NCBI GenBank assembly: GCA_036426205.1
Contig: CM071568.1
Span: 305,049,027 to 305,113,026, forward strand
Direction: 5' to 3'
Source of the DNA: Ascaphus truei
Lineage: Eukaryota; Chordata; Amphibia; Anura; Ascaphidae
Length of the DNA stretch: 64,000 bases
Below the pieces are notes generated by a model. The model saw nothing but the letters and a program-made list of their open reading frames with translations. It was not told the origin of the DNA and ran no database searches. The position numbers and the translations under genes were made by a program. Numbering within the stretch: position 1 is the stretch's first letter; every line of letters starts with the position of its first letter. This document shows, piece by piece, positions 54,376 through 64,000 of this stretch.

Positions 54376-54589
54376 GGATGTGGTAAAGAGGCACGGGTGA
54401 GAACCGAGAGAAATATGGGCGAGAGAAAGGGGTTGAGTCATGGTGGAAGGGAAGGGGTAAGAGGCATGGCAGAGGGGAAGTGGTTAATATGGAGGGATGA
54501 GATTACCAGCAGGAGGATTCCTTATAGCTGCAGCATGTGAAAGTCAAGGAGCTCCCAGACTCGCTCCCACTCCATTGTCTCTACCAGAC

Positions 54590-54690
54590 CATCACTCAGT
54601 CCTCTCTCTGACACAGTCTCCACCCCCACACCTCTCTGCCAGACCCACCCCCACGCCTCTCTGCCAGACCCACCCCCACTCTGCAGCTGC
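54590..54690 (+). repeat. CCAGACCCACCCCCACGCCT minisatellite
   Basis: Two to three units. Same family as 26400-26560. Confidence 0.75.
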
Positions 54691-54789
54691 TGATAGGAAT
54701 GCCATGGTAAGAAGTAATGGCAAGTATTGCGTTACCGTCCATTTTTATTACTGCAGTATTACTATGCTACTGGTATATTGCCCAACCCT

Positions 54790-54939
54790 ACTTTGAACAA
54801 TCACATATTTTATCTCATGCATGAATCCCCATGTGTGTAATGAGGCTGATCCTCTGTGAAAAGCTTTCCCCACACTATGTACATGGAAATGGTTTCTCCC
54901 CTGTATGTATCCTCTGGTGTAAGAGGAGGTTGTTCTTAA
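54790..54939 (-). pseudogene. Zinc-finger exon, 3' part
   Basis: The minus strand encodes [19 protein letters not shown], stop, CGESFSQRISLITH, then a further stop. It is the continuation of the exon at 55737, separated from it by the piggyBac element. Confidence 0.65.
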
Positions 54940-55023
54940 CCCTGTGCGGTCCAATTAATTTTCACTAAGAGCGCCAGCAAGTCTAATTTATTTTCCAGAA
55001 AAAACCCACATACAGCTTTTTTT

Positions 55024-55140
55024 TACTGCGCGCGCACACTCACACTGCGCGCACTCACTGTGCGCGCACGCTCTCACTGAGCACTCTTACTGCGCGCGCA
55101 CTCTTACTGCTCTAAAGCTCTTATCTTTGTGCGCGCGCGC
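55024..55140. repeat. (CG/CA)-rich alternating tract
   Basis: Repeated TGCGCGCGCACAC and ACTCTTACTG words. Alternating purine-pyrimidine sequence of this kind can adopt Z-DNA. Confidence 0.7.
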
Positions 55141-55164
55141 AATCTATCTGCATACCTCCCATAT

Positions 55165-55625
55165 CAGCTGCTTTGTCTGCTGGGGCTGGATGCAGGGCTG
55201 GGGGGTGGAGGAGGGGAGGGATCAGTGCAGCTGCTGGGAGAAGGGGAATGCAAGGGACTCACAGCACACACACACCATACAAACAGCCCCCCCTACACCC
55301 TACCCCAGATGTCAGCTGCTTTGTCTGCCTGTGTGGTTCGGTGCAGGGTTGGGGGGGAGGGAGGAATCAGTGCGGCTGCTGGGAGAAGGGGACTCACAGC
55401 ACACACACACAGCCAGCCCCCTCCCCCCCACCTCAGATGTCAGTGCTGGGAGGGGAATGCAGGGGACTCACAGCACACGCACAGCCCCCCCTCCTACCTC
55501 CGATGTCAGCTGCTTTGTCTGCCTGTGGGGATCGGGATGGGGGTGTGGGGCGGATCGGTGCAGGGCTGGGGGCGGGGGAGGAGGAGTGATCAGTGCGGCT
55601 GCTGAGAGAAGGGGAATGCAGGGAC
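55165..55625 (+). repeat. About four tandem units of 65-150 bp inside the piggyBac element
   Basis: Each unit has TCAGCTGCTTTGTCTGC (missing in one), GATCAGTGCGGCTGCTGGGA, then GGACTCACAGCACACACAC and a C-rich end. Open frames read through this array on both strands but change composition by unit and are not convincing genes. Confidence 0.75.
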
Positions 55626-55736
55626 TTGTGCTGCAGCCGGCGCCTCGCTCCACATCATCCTCCCGATCCGACATTGGACCGCAAGTGGCAAAATATTTTG
55701 TCGGATATATTCCGACATTGGACCGGAAAGGGTTAA

Positions 55737-56125
<389 letters not shown>

Positions 56126-56154
56126 CAAGGTGGCTAGCTAGGTTTGAGTCACTT

Positions 56155-56463
56155 GAAAACCAATCACGCTGTACTAATGTTAAGGATAGGGTTACAAAAG
56201 GTATATAAATTGTGGAACCAGATATCCTGGTCTTCTATAACAGTGCTTGATTGCTGGAGAAATGCTGGTGCAACAATTCCATTCCCCATCCCCCCCAAAG
56301 TAAGTGATCTAATCTTGTCTGTTACTTACTATATTGCGTGTTCACCTATCCAAAGGTAAATAGACTTTTATCATCAAGGCCTCGTCCAGATTCAAACGCC
56401 AGTATTGGTTTTTTTTTTTTTTTTGGTAATAAACAACAGCCTGTCAAAGCTATACGGTGACAG
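56155..56463 (+). mobile_element. SCAN-gypsy LTR end, C2 copy
   Basis: Counterpart of 48300-48591, with TATATAAAT near 56207. A longer T-run appears near 56410. Confidence 0.6.
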
Positions 56464-56464
56464 C

Positions 56465-57495
56465 CGCCATAGACTGTACAACTGAATCCGCCGCCGTCAA
56501 TTGGGAGACGGCCGCCATGAAGGCCTATGGGGAAAAGTCACAACCTTTAGGTGGTCCATACTCCATCGGGTTCTCCAGAGAGCGTGTCGGTGATGGCGGC
56601 GGTCATGGCCGGAACGTGACTACAAGGCACCCCCAAAGCCACCGGCCCTATGGACCCTCAGAGAACACGGAGATATGGACTTAGATTTTAGGGGTTTTCG
56701 GAACTAGCCGTTTTTCTACGTGCTGCTTCTGCCCCCCGCCATTGAAAAGAACCTATGGCGCGACCCCGCTCCGTCGAGCACAAACCCTGTGTCCGGGGGT
56801 ACCCATGATTCTTGGACCGTGGTTCAAGTGAGGGGGGGGCCTTAGAAGCTAGGGCATAAAAATAATTTTATACCCAGGTGCCCTAGAACCAAGTACTTTT
56901 GCGCCACGCCACTGTGTCGTTGAACTTGAACTAACAGTGAGCAAAGACTCTTTTCAGATTGTGTATCCGCTCTGGTTTTTGCAGTTTGGGACGACACTAC
57001 CAACCGTCCTGCGACAATCGCCGTGAGAATTCCATTTACAGTCCAATGGCCCCATGACTTACAATGGGAAAAACTGCCGCTCCTCCTCTCGGACGCCACC
57101 TGCTGGTCGTTTGAGGGAAACAGGTCCAAAACAGCAAGAATCCGCCATTGATGAATGGGCTGAGCTCCAAATGGTGCCTGCCTATGGATCTGCAAAATGG
57201 TGCCTGAAAAGGTGTGAAAATAAAATAGAAGGGCTTCGTAAATCACTATTCCAATCCAGTAACGCCTTGTCCCTCCCGCGATGATCCCCTGTGCGTGTGG
57301 TGACGAAATTGACCTTATAATAACATGGGAACGGAGTGGAACATACATTTTCAGTGACATACTGTAGACAGGTGTAAACCACATTCCTGACCACAGTCCC
57401 AGTTAACCCCTTTCCTCACTGGGTGAGGTCAGGGGGTGCCATATGTGGTGCACCCATTTAATAGCCCAACGAGGCCAATCCCTCTCCCTCTACAC
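56465..57495 (-). mobile_element. SCAN-gypsy LTR, minus, C2 copy
   Basis: Noisy counterpart of 48592-49582. Confidence 0.65.
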
Positions 57496-58446
57496 ACAAT
57501 AGACCCAGATTCATGACAGTGGTGAACAGATCTGACAGGGCCCATAGAGCGAGGACCGATACCCTGTGACGGGATATTTAAGGCAGTGCCAGTAGCCTCG
57601 ATCTGGCACGAACTTAAAGAGAAACTCATATTAAGTAATTTGTGAGGTGGTGATTCTCCCCCTAGTTAGTTGGCTAAATTTATCCAGGCCAGTGCGGGGA
57701 AAAGGGGAGCTGTGCACTGCTGTGGTCCTGACACAAATCATACCGTGTTGGAGTCAAAATTAGAGTATTGGTTGCAGAGGATCTTGGACTCCCACAATTC
57801 CAGCTAGACCCGTGGTGTTTCTGATTAAGACAAACCTACAAAGAAGTGTCACAGATCGGGGACAATTAATTGCACATTTTTGCACGGCTATGGGAGGTGC
57901 GAGACCCAGCATTGTGGAATCAAATGCAATTCCATCAATAGGAAAAATTCGGACAGGATTTGGTTTTGTTTGCCAGATGGAAAAGTTGAGTGTTGGTTAA
58001 CGACACTGGCCCAAATTTCCAAAAGGTCTGGCTGCCATGAGTGGCACAGACGGTTATCCAGGGGTGAGCAATGCCACCGTCTGGCTCTGACAGGATCAGG
58101 CGAGTTCCCTCGATGGGCTGTGAGGGTCGGAATACGGAAGAACTAGAGACGATAGTGGACAACCCCCACCCCCCCCACGGGAGACACACCTGAAGTGGGC
58201 GGGCACCCCCCTTTACCCAGGGCTCAGGAGTTAACGCAAGCATCGATCTCAGATCATCGCACATGTTAGAAAGAGCCTCTGTGAACACCCTCCCCCAGAC
58301 CCCTCCCCCCAATTCCTCACCTTATTGTCATTCCCTTCCCATGTCTGTTTAGATGTTGTATGTCCCATAATTGTTTTTTTATACGGTACTTATTGATATG
58401 TTATGCATTAACTTAAAACCAAATAAAATGAAAGTTACAAAAAAAA
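57496..58446 (+). mobile_element. L1 3' fragment, C2 copy
   Basis: Noisy counterpart of 49583-50510, ending in an A-run. Confidence 0.7.
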
Positions 58447-60955
58447 CGCATGTTGCACAGTTGCATTTCTCCGCCATTGGAGTCAATGGCAGAAACTTCA
58501 ATTAAACAATTCACACCATACTCCGTTTGGTTATCGGAGAGGGTCGGGATTGCCATGCAATCATGCTCCACTGGTGACTGCATGTATGGCCAGTCCCGGC
58601 TCTCTAGTTTCTTACCGAACCGGAGGATATGGGTTCCCAGTTTTGTGTATTGTATTGTATGTCTTTATTTATATAGCGCCATTAATGTACATAGTACTTC
58701 ACAACAGTAATACACGTGGTAAGCAAATAATAACAGATATAAAATAACAGATCATGGGAATAAGTGCTTTATACATTAAGGAAGAGGAGTCCCTGCCCAA
58801 GTAGCTTACAGTCTAATTGGTAGTAGGGGCGAACGTACAGAGAGAGGTGAGAGGGAGTTCTGGTAACATGCGTCTGCAGGGGGCCAAGCTTTATGTTCAT
58901 GTGTGTCAGTATATCACACAGTATATCATTTGCTCTTTAAGCAAGTGTGTCTTAAGTTGGGTCTTAAGGTGGATAGAGAGGGGTAGTCGAGTACTGAGGG
59001 GAGGCATTCCAGAGGTGTGGGGCGAGTCAGTGGAAAAAGGTTTAAGCGGGAGAGGGCTTTAGATACAAAGGGGACAGAAAGAAGACATCCTTGAAAGAAC
59101 GCAAGAGTTCTGGATGGTGCATAACGAGAATTAGGGCGGATGTAAGGAGTGGGCAGAGAGTAAGTGGACCTTCTTGTGGGTGCTGGCCGCAGTCCTTTAT
59201 TTATTTAGTTATGCAGTTTTTTCACTTAGAGCTTTCATCCGCCGCCTCATGGCTTTCTCAGCCATTGTGGTCAATCAGCGTGGCCCTCTTGGTGGAGACG
59301 CGACCCTTTCCCGTGCGCCATTTACCATCGGAGCCCGTTGTGGGTCGAGTAAGGGGTTTCCCCTGAGATAGGGGCAAAAATATTAACCACTACCTGCCCT
59401 AGGACCGGGGAGTTACAATTGTATAGGTTTGAACTTGGCCGTGACCAAGGTCCAATGGCACTTAGTGATTAAAGGCTTTTCATTGAAATTGGTTCCGCTT
59501 TCGGAGTTTGCAGTTTCTGGCAGCCAACTCGTCCTTGAGAGCGAATCGAGGAATCCCATATTAAAGACATTATGGCAGCCTGCACAACTCGTAGCAGAGG
59601 GCTGAACGTGCTCCAGGAACAAAAGTTTGGTCCGCACAGTAATCAGCATCATCATCATCCTCAATCCCCCCAACCCCTCACTATCAAGCCTTGTTTCTCC
59701 CCATCAATCTCTTATAACCCCATCTCTCCCTCCCCACAACATAATACTCCCCCCTCCACAGATCAACAGGACAATACCGCCCCTGCACAACACATCCCCA
59801 CTGCACCTTCACAATCCTTCCTCCCCTGCCACCTCCCTCAATTGCTCCCCAATTGCACCTCAATCACTCTTACCCCACGCTCTCCCCAACCTCTCCCCCT
59901 TGCACCTCACATCAACCACTCCCCTGCACCTCCCTGACCCTCACCCTGCACCTCCCCATGTCCCCCCGCGCCATCACTTCAATGCCCTGCCACCTCCACT
60001 GGATGAGACGTCTCAGCCCCCGCTTGCCGCGCTGTCACTCTCGGCGCCCCCTGCCCAAAGTCCGCCCTACGTCCCTCATCCCCCTGCACAGGTCTCCATG
60101 GTCACTGGGGCGGCGGCACGTCGGAATCGTCGCCAATGCAAAGGTTCAGAATCGCCCCCCCGCACTCAGAAGTGGCCCCCGGCACGTGAAATAGCCGCAC
60201 TCTAGGGGCACAAAATCACGGAAATCGCCCCCCTTCCACTATACCATACCTGCGGATGTGAGAGCGTCGGCGGCGAGCAGCAGGAGTGCAACGGCAAGGC
60301 GAGGCTCAGCAAGTCCTCAGGCTGGAAGTGCCTCAATCTAAGGCGCGTGCGCTACCTGCGAGGGGGAGAGCGGGCTCGCGGAGAGGGGAGAGCAGGCTCA
60401 CTGGGCCATGGGAGAGAGGAATCGGGAGGGAGGGGGAGAGCAGAAAGCCGCCCGGTCTGCGCACGGTGAGTGCAGGCGGGGCGGTGTTGTGCAGGCCTGC
60501 ATTACGCCATTCATTTCAATGGAGAAGTCTCCGCTCCTCTCTCGGCACCACCATGCTGGTCTTCTCAGGTATCGGGCCCAAAACGGTGAATCGGCTCCAT
60601 AGATTCCATGGAGCTTCAATGGCGACCTATGGTACCGGTTGCAAATGGAGATAGTGAAAAGGCGGTAATGGGACAAAGGGTCATAAATACACAACCCCAT
60701 TAACCCTTTCCCCCCTGACCTGATCCCAGTGTATGTGTTTGGTGCAATACACTGTAGGGTACAAACAAAAATAATTAGGACAATACATACAACCAAAAAG
60801 AAAAACACATTTGCACTAGCTGGCAGGGTCTAAAAACACATGAATCACTGTTACCATTTAAAACCCGCCGTTCGCTCGCACCGGTGTGGGGATGGCCAAC
60901 TGGTTGGTAACCCCTTTATTACCGGGCCAACCCCCTCCCCCCCCATCGCTACACC
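58447..60955 (-). mobile_element. Related gypsy LTR with nested insertions, C2 copy
   Basis: Noisy counterpart of 50512-52862. The L2 end is at about 58646-59205 and the hAT element at 59575-60499. Confidence 0.6.
59575..60499 (+). mobile_element. hAT-type element, C2 copy (longer)
   Basis: GTTGTGCAGGCCTG is intact at the right end; the left end has lost one G. It is about 160 bp longer than the 51650 copy because 60000-60250 holds GC-rich sequence missing there, so the two copies differ by more than read noise. Confidence 0.6.
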
Positions 60956-60959
60956 TCTC

Positions 60960-61140
60960 ATCCCTGCATGATTTTGTTGGTTTCTGAAGAGATAACCCTT
61001 AACACTGAATTGTTTCCCACATTGAACAAGAATGGTTTCTCCCCATGTAAATACTGGGTGTGTGACAGGAGGTCACACTTTGTACTGAATTGTTTCACCA
61101 ACACCCTGAACTAGGGTTAGACAATAACAAAAATACTTCC
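60960..61140 (-). pseudogene. Decayed zinc-finger fragment, C2 copy
   Basis: Noisy counterpart of 52865-53040. Confidence 0.45.
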
Positions 61141-61673
61141 CACACATAAGAATTAAGTAATTTATTCATGATAAACAATATTCAGCATATATTAACACCA
61201 CAATAGAAAGCAAAAAAGCAAAAGTCCCTCAAAATGTTCAAGGTCATTTTTGTGAAACATATTTCTTCTAAATGCATTTCATTCTAATAATATGTAAAAA
61301 AGCAAATACATTTGTAGTATATTTAGAGATAACAAATGATTCCATAAAAATGTTACACAAACTAGCCACACACTAAACCGCCTTCTTCTTCACCATGTTA
61401 TTTTTATTATTTATAAAATGTTTTACCAGGAAGTAATACATTGAGAGTTACCTCTCTTTTTCACATATGTCCGGGCATGATTTAAGATGACAAATAATAC
61501 ATGGTTACAAAAAGTTACATAGTGACAGCAGGTATACATTATATACAAGAATATTGCATGCACATTAAAGATAATATATATTATAGGCGTATGTAACATT
61601 TACAGACCAGATTAAAATAGTGAGACAGCCTTAGTTTTGAAAGAACTTAAACAGTGGTGGATGCGACTGAGAA

Positions 61674-62304
61674 TGTTGAGAAATTTGACATTAAGGGGGG
61701 TCTAAACGTAAACACACTGAATCTCGGCAGCCATTTTGGCAGACTATCCTTGTCAGCCATTTTTGTCTTGTTTGCTATAAGTTTTGTATGTAATTCATGT
61801 CTGTGTCTGTCTTCCATGTGTTATGTGCCTGATTTCGGTGAAACTTGTCTGTGGTGAACGTGAGAAAGCAGACTGCTTTTTGGGCTCTCAGTAGATGCTT
61901 TTGTATCCTTTGCCAGCTGCAAATGATGAGGTGATGAGGTGATAGGAAGGGTATGTGGGATGTGGGGCGGTGAGAGAAGTCCAAACAAAAATGAGAAACC
62001 TTGGTAGAATTAGCTAGAGTCTGAGATAAGCACAGTTTCTCTCACCATTGTAACTCTGAACAAAGTATCAATAAAATGTGGAGGAAAGGTTACTGAAGCT
62101 GATGTAATCCTTTTTGCTGATTTACAATATATCATTTTGTTTCTTTATTATACAATTACGTTATTTTTTATGACGCACCAGCGACATCATAAAGGCTTAG
62201 GTTTTCGTTTTAGGGATAAATATATCACACCATATTAACTTTAGAGAGCTTTTCTATAGCTTTCTCCTGTGTAACTACTACTCATTTGTAATACATTTTT
62301 TAAA
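61674..62304 (+). mobile_element. Solo LTR S3, C2 copy
   Basis: Noisy counterpart of 53581-54221 within the same LINE R1 copy (61405-61673). Confidence 0.6.
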
Positions 62305-62829
62305 CGAGAGTCTCCGGAGGTTTTTCCAGTTTTGGGGTGCACGATAAGAAAGTTTATATATCCCCTCGACCCCCCTTCTCCTGTACACATTAATAGGCAT
62401 GAGAGCGAGGGTAATGGCATGGGGGAGCAGTGTTAATGGGCATGGGGAAGGATGTGGTAAAGAGGCACGGGTGAGAACCGAGAGAAATATGGGCGAGAGA
62501 AAGGGGTTGAGTCATGGTGGAAGGGAAGGGGTAAGAGGCATGGCAGAGGGGAAGTGGTTAATATGGAGGGATAATTACCAGCAGGAGGATTCCTTATAGC
62601 TGCAGCTGTGAAGTCAAGGAGCTCCCAGACTCGCTCCCACTCCATTGTCTCTACCAACCACACCAGTCCTCTCTCTGACACATGTCTCCACCCCCACCAC
62701 CTCTCTCCATCACCCCCCCCCCACCTCCTCTCTCCCCACCCCCCCCACTCTGCAGCTGCTGATAGGAATGCCATGGTAAAGTATGGCAAGTATTTGCTTA
62801 CCGTCCATTTTTATTACTGCAGTATTACT

Positions 62830-62990
62830 ATCTGGATATTGCCCACCCTACTTTGAACAATCACATATTTATTCTCATGCCTGAACCCATGTGTGTAATG
62901 AGGCTGATCCTCTGTGAAACTTTCCCCACACTATGTACATTGAAATGGTTTCTCCCCTGTATGTATCCTCTGGTGTAAGAGGAGGTTGTT
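62830..62990 (-). pseudogene. Zinc-finger exon 3' part, C2 copy
   Basis: Noisy counterpart of 54790-54939. Confidence 0.55.
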
Positions 62991-62994
62991 TTAA

Positions 62995-63760
62995 CCCTGT
63001 GCGGGTCCAATTATTTTTCACTAAGAGCGCCAGCAAGTCTAATTTATTTTCCAGAAAAACCCACATACAGCTTTTTTTACTGCTGCGCGCGCACCTCACA
63101 CTGCGCGCACTACACTGGCGCCACGCTCTCATCTGCATCCTTCTCTGCGTCTATCTTACTGCCTAAGCTCTTATCTTTGTGCGCGCGCGCAATCTATCTG
63201 CATACCTCCCATATCAGCGCTTTGTCTGCTGGGGCTGGATGCAGGCGCTGGGGGGTGGAGGAGGGGAGGGATCAGTGCAGCTGCTGGGAGAAGATGCAAG
63301 GACTCACAGCACACACACACCATACAAACAGCCCCCCTTACACCCTACCCCAGATTTCAGCTGCTTTGTCTGCCTGTGTTCGCCGGTGTAGGAAAATCAT
63401 TGCGGCTGCTGGGAGAAGGGACTCACAGCACACCACACACCCCCCCCTCCCCCCCACCTCAGATGTCAGTGCTGGGAGGAGGAAGGCAGGGGACTCACAG
63501 CACCGCACACCCCCCCCCTCCTCCGATGTCCGATGCGTGCTTTGTCTGCCTGTGGGGATCGGGATGGGGGTGTGGGCGGATCGGTGCAGGGCTGGGGGCG
63601 GGGGAGGAGGAGTGATCAGTGCGGCTGCTGAGAGAAGGGGAATGCAGGACTTGTGCTGCAGCCGGCGCCTCGCTCACATCATCTCCTCCTCCGATCCGAC
63701 ATTGGACCGCAAGTGGCAAATTATTTGTCGGTATATTCCGACATTGGACGGCGAAAAGGG
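62995..63760. mobile_element. piggyBac-type element, C2 copy
   Basis: Flanked by TTAA at 62991-62994 and 63761-63764 with CCCT and AGGG ends. Interior array shortened by indels. Confidence 0.7.
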
Positions 63761-63764
63761 TTAA

Positions 63765-64000
63765 TACGAGATGGTTTCCCACACTCTGTAGATGTGATCA
63801 TTTCTCCTCTGTATGAATCCTCTCGTGTCTGAGTATTTTTTCTCTTAGTACTGAATTGTTTCCCACACTCTGTACATGCGATTGTTTTTTCTCTCTGTAT
63901 GAGTCCTCTGGTGTATGAGGAGACTGCTCTTACTGTGAATTGTTTCCCACACTCTGTACATGTGAATGGTTTCTCCTCCGTGATGAACCGCCATGGTGCG
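63765..64000 (-). pseudogene. Zinc-finger exon, C2 copy, cut by the window end
   Basis: Noisy counterpart of 55737-55972. [12 protein letters not shown] fingers are recognisable but frames are shifted. Confidence 0.6.

Larger units (their letters stand above)
54940..55732. mobile_element. piggyBac-type non-autonomous element (793 bp)
   Basis: Flanked by TTAA on both sides (54936-54939 and 55733-55736) with CCCTGTGCGGTCCAAT and ATTGGACCGGAAAGGG ends, the TTAA-CCCT...AGGG-TTAA arrangement of piggyBac. No transposase is encoded. It carries an alternating purine-pyrimidine block and an internal tandem array, and it splits a zinc-finger exon. Confidence 0.8.
56131..64000. repeat. Tandem unit C2 (indel-rich copy, runs off the window)
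   Basis: Repeats 48284-56010 in order, with dense one-base indels throughout, to the last base. The start falls in zinc-finger sequence. Confidence 0.8.

Noticed and set aside
59572..60205. Long Pro/Ser/Thr-rich frames of 121-192 codons
   Set aside because: They arise from the CCCTGCACCTC repeat and indels of the noisy block; no start context or domain.

Overview
The window looks like vertebrate nuclear DNA, most likely from a frog or other amphibian. I see no operons, ribosome-binding sites, tRNA or rRNA genes, CRISPR arrays or complete host genes. Almost everything recognisable is transposon sequence mixed with decayed C2H2 zinc-finger exons on the minus strand. The element mix supports an amphibian: Penelope-like elements (PLEs) with GIY-YIG endonucleases, Ty3/gypsy elements of two lineages, L1 and L2/CR1-type LINEs, hAT and piggyBac non-autonomous elements, Tc1-like transposase pieces, and LTRs rich in the CCATTGAAGTCAATGG type of palindrome. 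The species call is an inference.

Layout. 1-10.4 kb holds two tandem units (period about 5.95 kb) with a Tc1-like transposase pseudogene, a G-rich minisatellite, a solo LTR, zinc-finger remnants and an L2 piece. 10.4-19.3 kb is a PLE cluster; its left member is interrupted by a Sushi-ichi-like chromovirus (11.0-16.3 kb, minus) carrying an apparent self-priming site. 18.9-25.8 kb is an inverted copy of much of 3.65-11.0 kb. 22.7-28.3 kb is repeated directly at 28.3-34 kb. A zinc-finger stretch ends near 34.9 kb and an L1 follows (35.0-37.96 kb). 38-41.2 kb is a mosaic of gypsy LTR pieces, L1 3' ends, a PLE insertion and hAT ends. 41.2-43.3 kb is a degenerate gypsy element with a SCAN-like gag segment and RT-RNase H directly before its 3' LTR, matching the Gmr1 domain order. 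Its LTR (43.3-48.6 kb) is split by two PLE insertions. 48.3-56.1 kb is a further nested mosaic repeated directly at 56.1-64 kb.

Two themes matter to a user. First, in all three tandem pairs the second copy is full of one-base insertions and deletions while the first is much cleaner. This looks like unpolished long-read sequence or false duplication in the assembly, so frameshifts there should not be read as biology. Second, several insertion histories can be read from within the window, because empty and filled sites or target-site duplications are visible. The most interesting items are the SCAN-gypsy element, the self-priming signal of the chromovirus, a hammerhead-like hairpin recurring at five PLE-associated loci, PLE insertions flanked by 15-bp and about 100-bp direct repeats, and a conserved GT-AG intron inside a Tc1-like transposase.
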